From NCBI GenBank assembly GCA_019648995.1, contig BLXT01006036.1, positions 849,244 to 874,644 of the forward strand: DNA of 25,401 nt, given 5' to 3'. Numbering within the stretch: the first letter of the stretch is position 1; each line of letters opens with the position of its first letter. The notes beneath the pieces were generated by a model. The model searched no databases and had not been told where the DNA came from. It worked only from the letters and a program-made list of their open reading frames with translations. Source of the DNA: Plakobranchus ocellatus. Its lineage: Eukaryota > Mollusca > Gastropoda > Plakobranchidae. A program made the position numbers and the translations under genes. Shown one piece after another: positions 22,301 to 25,401 of the stretch.

Positions 22301-22691
22301 TTTGTGTTCACCCTTGTACTTTGGTTTAAACGTCGATTTTTATGAAACTGAAATTTATAGTGGCAGAAAAAACTTATGGTTTCATGAATTTTCAGCAAAT
22401 AAAAAGATTTAATCCTGATATTTTGCTTTTTGAATTGTAAAGTAACCCTCGCTTTTCCACCACAGGCGAATTTTAAATGGAAGAGAGAGAGAGAGCGCTC
22501 AACTTCACACCATCTGGCAGGACAATATCATTGGGAAGTCTTGATTTCTTTGCACAAAAACAATCAGGTCGGTCAAATTCTAGTTCTTACTTCGATTTTC
22601 CTACCGCACTATCTCCCAGGCAGATAATTTTAAGACGTTCTTCTCCCTCATCGCCTGGCTTATCATAGTCAGGTTGACTGTTTTCGGCCAT
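16234..22691 (-). CDS. RABL2: RABL2, ciliary Rab-like small GTPase (8 coding exons, 242 aa)
   Basis: Coding exons in transcript order: 22691-22591, 21579-21550, 21237-21158, 20470-20391, 19708-19597, 18351-18254, 17009-16926, 16377-16234. All introns are GT/AG and every phase agrees. GTPase motifs: G1 GDSAVGKS (residues 26-33), switch-I Thr in STFALT (51), G3 WDTAGQE (73-79), G4 NKID (131-134), G5 SAADG (158-162). Family-specific stretches QLSTFALTL, FYFVSAADGTNVVKLF and NSTDFMDEIM match vertebrate RABL2. The tail (196-242) is acidic/Lys-rich and lacks a C-terminal prenylation cysteine, as in RABL2. Length is close to human RABL2B (about 229 aa). RABL2 is recruited by CEP19 to the mother centriole and promotes IFT-B entry into cilia (family knowledge). 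The start has a good Kozak context (AAGATGG) and an in-frame TAG 19 codons upstream. Confidence 0.95.
16926..17009 (-). CDS. RABL2: RABL2 coding exon 7 (last GTPase helix)
   Basis: Encodes LFRDSIRAGLAYKHN...MDEIMKELE, 28 codons, phase 0 at both ends. The acceptor is GTCCTCAG|T and the donor GAG|GTATGC. Corresponds to the LFNDAI...DFMDEIFQELE region of human RABL2. Confidence 0.95.
17010..18253 (-). other. RABL2 intron 6 (1,244 bp), carries a SINE
   Basis: Canonical GT/AG intron between exons 6 and 7. The only recognisable content is the antisense tRNA-derived SINE near 17242-17508; the rest is AT-rich. Confidence 0.85.
17242..17508 (+). mobile_element. tRNA-derived SINE in RABL2 intron 6 (antisense to RABL2)
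   Basis: The head looks like a tRNA gene with an internal polymerase III promoter: an A box TGGCTCACCTGG (17254-17265) and, 31 bp on, a B box GGTTTGAATCC (17297-17307, one change from consensus GGTTCGAATCC). A non-tRNA body of about 190 bp follows, containing ATGGGTAGC and ending CCCACTTTACTTTTTTTTTT. It lacks a full cloverleaf, so it is not a functional tRNA gene. Exact ends and a target-site duplication are unclear, so the boundaries are approximate. Confidence 0.75.
18254..18351 (-). CDS. RABL2: RABL2 coding exon 6 (G5 SAADG)
   Basis: Completes Glu135 and encodes DMSMTQKTFAFAKKHSM...FVSAADGTNVVK. The acceptor is TTCACTCAG|AG and the donor AAG|GTTAGC, phase 0. The VSAADGTNVVK block is identical to the human protein. 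Confidence 0.96.
18612..18650 (-). other. candidate 39-nt alternative RABL2 exon in intron 5
   Basis: The acceptor TTATTTTCAG|GATGC and a donor ATTG|GTATTT bracket 39 bases. It is symmetric in phase 1, so inclusion would add 13 residues (GCSQFCEEETEFI) without shifting frame. Read in another frame it gives DAVNFAKKRLSLLV, which recalls FAFAKKHSMPFYF of exon 6. Human RABL2 has no insertion here, so the default transcript likely skips it. It could be a real cassette exon, an exon-6 relic or chance. Confidence 0.3.
19597..19708 (-). CDS. RABL2: RABL2 coding exon 5 (G4 NKID)
   Basis: Encodes VFDCTRKITYKNLPEW...RPEIPCLCAANKID plus one base. The acceptor is TGAACAG|G and the donor ATG|GTTTGT. The NKID guanine-specificity motif sits at its end. 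Confidence 0.94.
20391..20470 (-). CDS. RABL2: RABL2 coding exon 4 (switch II)
   Basis: Encodes (D)FWDTAGQERFNSMHPSYYH...ACIL, including the G3 WDTAGQE motif with the catalytic-position Gln78. The acceptor is TTCAG|AT and the donor CTG|GTACAG, phase 0. Confidence 0.95.
21158..21237 (-). CDS. RABL2: RABL2 coding exon 3 (switch I)
   Basis: Encodes (Y)KPQQLSTFALTLFTH...GKKVSV and the first base of Asp71. The acceptor is CTTCTCAG|C and the donor G|GTGAGT. Matches the QPQQLSTYALTLYKH region of human RABL2. Confidence 0.94.
21550..21579 (-). CDS. RABL2: RABL2 coding exon 2 (30-bp micro-exon)
   Basis: Only 30 bp: completes Lys34, then LVERFLMDG and two bases of Tyr44. The acceptor is TTTCTCAG|G and the donor TA|GTATCC. 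The sequence aligns with KLMERFLMDGF of human RABL2, so a gene finder could easily miss it and frameshift the model. Confidence 0.92.
22591..22691 (-). CDS. RABL2: RABL2 coding exon 1 (start, G1/P-loop)
   Basis: Encodes residues 1-33 plus two bases of Lys34. An acidic N-terminus (MAENSQPDYDKPGDEGEER) leads into LKIICLGDSAVGKS, the P-loop. The donor is TCGAA|GTAAGA. In-frame TAG at 22748-22746 supports this ATG. Confidence 0.94.
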
Positions 22692-22713
22692 CTTGTTGCT
22701 AAAGAATGCGATG

Positions 22714-22734
22714 GTTGTATTATGGGTAACAAAG
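22714..22734 (-). promoter_or_regulatory. second X-box half-site, repeat of the distal one
   Basis: CTTTGTTACC, as at the distal site, recurs here followed by CATAATACAAC, about 35-45 bp before the ATG. The first half-site is intact and the second is poor. It may lie in the 5' UTR, since the transcription start is not visible. Confidence 0.3.
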
Positions 22735-22775
22735 TATTCCCGGTTCTATTTTTAGCTAATGAAAAAAGGGAGGCT

Positions 22776-22787
22776 GTTATTGGTAAC
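22776..22787 (-). promoter_or_regulatory. RFX X-box-like site upstream of RABL2
   Basis: On the minus strand GTTACCAATAAC fits the RFX consensus GTNRCC(N0-3)RGYAAC with one mismatch. It lies 85-96 bp before the RABL2 ATG, a typical X-box distance in cilia genes. Functional use is inferred. Confidence 0.4.
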
Positions 22788-24568
22788 AAAGAGGTGGACA
22801 GGATTTCAGGGCAATAGAAAACCGATCAATCTATAACAGCTACTGTGCATAGCTAAACACCATGTTTATGGATGAAATTAATAAACAGAATACCTAAATA
22901 TTCGAATTTACTTTAGTAATTTTCCAAACCCTAAACAATTTTTTTCGACGATTTTTATCAACAGCACTTTTCAAAACCATGTAAACTTGTTGTAGCGCAA
23001 CTTGTCTAAATCATTTTGTTTTCAGGCACTGAGCCTCGAAGACGTTGGTGCATTTTTTTCGCAAACCACCGGTTTATCAAGGTATTGGACGATTTCACTT
23101 ATCCTAAAATAGCTTTATGAAACAATAGTGATATTCGAGATATTCGGGGGAAAATCGGTTTATTTTTAAAGGTGGACAATCAGTTGGTTTCTAAAAGCCA
23201 TTCTGGATAACATTCCAATCCCAGTTTCATACGTTCTATTTATAGGGCAACAATCGTCTTTCATAAGCCTACTATAAAATTGTCCAGGTTTTAAAAATAT
23301 TTCTGAAGTCTGTTTTTTTTTTTTAAATCTACGCCAGACGACAAGCATGTCAAGCTACTTACTGTTGTGTACTGACGTAGATCTCTAGTTTGCTCGCCCT
23401 TTTTTGGGAATTTCGCATGAATAGATCTTTTGGCGTCAACTCGAACATTGTTATTGAAAATGTTGCTTTTAAACTTAACAAGCTCTAATTATGAGTTTGA
23501 AACAAGCTCCAGTGATCAAATTTTAGTGTCTCTCTTTGTCACAAAATGGGATGCTTTAGATAATTCTTATTGAAAATGGAACTCGTCGGCCTTGTTAATC
23601 AACCGTAAATATTGGCTCTAAAATGCTGACATTTGAGTAGAGAAAAGTCCGGAGAAACATTTTGTAATGAATGAAAGATCAACACTAAGGAGCAAACTTA
23701 TTTGGTGGCTTCGTGAAACATGTTTGATGACTTGAACAGACTTTAACTATATTATTACATCTCGACAGAAAATATAGAAAACAGTAGCTGCACATACTAA
23801 GACAGAGGGACATTTCGAGGGCAAGGATGAAAATTGCCAAGTGAACTGCATTTCCAAATGTCTTTAAAACATAAACATCAGACTTTTGAGGTTGAGTAAG
23901 CAGTTTTTCAATTTATCGGTGATGTATTTATGGATGCTCTGATATTTAAATATATTGAAATAGGGTAACCAAAGAACATTTGAGTTAATAAATATATTTT
24001 TACATGTGGATATGATTGATGATTTGTATTCAAGATATTATGTTATCGCTGTGGCCGGTGACAGCTAGATCTAGACCACACTATTCTTTTAATCGCAATT
24101 TGGGTATGAAGGAAAAATTATTATCACGGAATAAGTAGAAAAAATGTAGGCCTATTTTGAAGCCTCGTGTTTATTTACCCAAATGTTTGATATTCTTCAA
24201 ATTTCGAGTCTCAGTTCAAAGAATTTTATTTCGTCCAGAAGTAATTTATACACCATAATATTTAAGAGCTCTCCATTTTTTAGATTCCAATAAAAGTCGT
24301 GATCAATGAGGAACTAAGACAAGAAAAGAAAAATCGATCAAATGACTGCTTGGTGATAAGCCAAAATCATTAAGTTTTGATTCTGTTTTGATAAAAGATT
24401 TATAATTTACGACAAAACTACACCGCTTTTAATCACCTGAAGGGCTTTTTATAAATTTCCTTTGCATTTTTAGGTCCTGAAAGAGGAGCGGTAATCTAGT
24501 GAGTTTTATAGACAGCTTTGCAAGCAACACAGACGTAACTAAGTTAGTAAGTATGAGCCGCCTTCGTC

Positions 24569-24651
24569 TAAATCTAGATAGATCTATTTCTACGCCACTA
24601 AATGTGGATCTAGATCTAAATTTCCTTATCCAAAATCTAGATCTAGATCTT
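24569..24651. repeat. CTAGAT-rich simple repeat cluster
   Basis: Several CTAGAT/AGATCT units (AATCTAGATAGATCT, GGATCTAGATCTAAAT, AATCTAGATCTAGATCT) within 85 bp. The same hexamer appears singly near 24066 and 14924. Degenerate rather than a perfect tandem array. Confidence 0.7.
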
Positions 24652-25401
24652 GTCCGGGTTTGTTATGCTGTTACCTGCTCTGATTACAGGGAAACAAAAA
24701 ATTAATCTTTTGGCTGAGTATACTGCGTAAAAGAGGAGGGTATGTTTTTTTTACAATTTAGTCAATTGTCAGTGATAGCTTGGTGGGGTTTCCTTTCATC
24801 TTTCGAGGAAAATTTGCACCTGGAAAGTCTCAATATGTGCTAAATTATAAAGGCTTCTTGCATAGCCAATGTTAGTCAATGTCTTCAAAAGTATCCATTT
24901 GCGACAATCTTTTGTACTGGATTTTGTAAAATATTGATTTTAAAATCTTTGAAGCGGTTGTCTCTAGCGCATATAAATAATTTTCTGAGAGGATGTAATA
25001 TCAAAATAACTGTTACACTTTTGCTGTCTTTTTTAGTTTAGTCAACACAAAATCCCAAAGGGTCTATCTATCACTCAGGAAGTTAGATCTGCCTGAAACT
25101 GTAGTGTAAAGTTAAGACAAGTATCTGAACCATAGATTGTTTGAGGAATTCATTCTTTGTGCATGCATTGGAACTGACCTAATAGTTTGAGGAAAAGGTA
25201 TGGTCAACTAACTCACTCTTGACTGTATAATAAAAGGTGGTGGTTCTTTGGCACTCTTTGGAATTCCTAAAGACACAGAAAGTTTAATTTTTTTTTCTAC
25301 TTTTTAGAAGAACGCTAAAAAATCATTGTTTTCGTATCATATAGGTGTAAATCTATAAGTACATCTTAGAACTCCCCCTTTTTCTTTTCATTAAAAAAAA
25401 A

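Larger units (their letters stand above)
16378..22590 (-). other. RABL2 introns overall
   Basis: Introns 1-7, in transcript order, are 1011, 312, 687, 682, 1245, 1244 and 548 bp. Apart from the intron-6 SINE and the intron-5 candidate exon I see only AT-rich sequence, T/A homopolymers, and a (GA)n stretch near 22482-22495 in intron 1. No nested gene was recognised on either strand. Confidence 0.7.
22692..25401. other. RABL2 5' flank and intergenic sequence, no gene seen
   Basis: The first 100 bp must hold the RABL2 5' UTR and promoter. Beyond about 22800 I find no exon with recognisable protein on either strand. The plus-strand open frame 24499-24705 owes its LDLDL pattern to the CTAGAT repeats. 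The window ends in an A run after a T/C-rich stretch, with no visible feature. Confidence 0.55.

Noticed and set aside
24499-24705. 68-codon plus-strand open frame with LDLDL pattern
   Set aside because: The pattern comes from CTAGAT simple repeats; no other coding evidence.
1-25401. CRISPR arrays, toxin-antitoxin, phage or other bacterial defence systems
   Set aside because: No regularly spaced direct repeats and no prokaryotic gene layout; the window is spliced animal DNA.

Overview
This is a window of AT-rich animal nuclear DNA. It has spliced protein-coding genes with canonical GT/AG introns, long non-coding stretches, microsatellites and a few small mobile elements. Nothing in it looks bacterial, phage or organellar. 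The two genes recognised are bilaterian-type neuronal/ciliary genes. The intron structure, a tRNA-derived SINE and CTAGAT-rich simple repeats suggest an invertebrate, perhaps a mollusc; that taxonomic guess is only an impression.

Left end (1-3526, + strand): the last two coding exons of a SHANK-family postsynaptic scaffold. They carry proline runs, a duplicated ILAAVA/LLAAVA-RKSR motif, a long Ser/Thr/Ala/Pro-rich disordered stretch, three PPxxF Homer-ligand motifs and the C-terminal SAM domain. The ankyrin, SH3 and PDZ parts would lie upstream of the window.

Middle (3527 to about 16230): about 12.7 kb without a supportable gene. It should contain the SHANK 3' UTR and the 3' UTR of the facing gene. 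It also holds an (AT)n microsatellite, several hairpins, an assembly gap (11428-11763) flanked by repeated sequence, and a 643-bp element with terminal inverted repeats and TA flanks (pogo/Tigger-like, non-autonomous).

Right part (16234-22691, - strand): a complete eight-coding-exon gene for the ciliary small GTPase RABL2 (242 aa). I reconstructed it exon by exon, and all splice phases agree. Intron 6 contains a tRNA-derived SINE. Intron 5 contains a 39-nt, phase-symmetric candidate cassette exon. Just upstream of the start codon are RFX/X-box-like sites, fitting a cilia gene. From about 22800 to the end I see no gene, only AT-rich sequence and a CTAGAT repeat cluster.

The most notable point is the arrangement. 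SHANK (+) and RABL2 (-) face each other tail to tail, the same order and orientation as SHANK3 and RABL2B at human 22q13.33, where ACR lies between them. This suggests deep conserved microsynteny. The two genes are not known to act in one pathway: SHANK organises the postsynaptic density, and RABL2 acts at the ciliary base. I found no new defence-like or enzymatic system.
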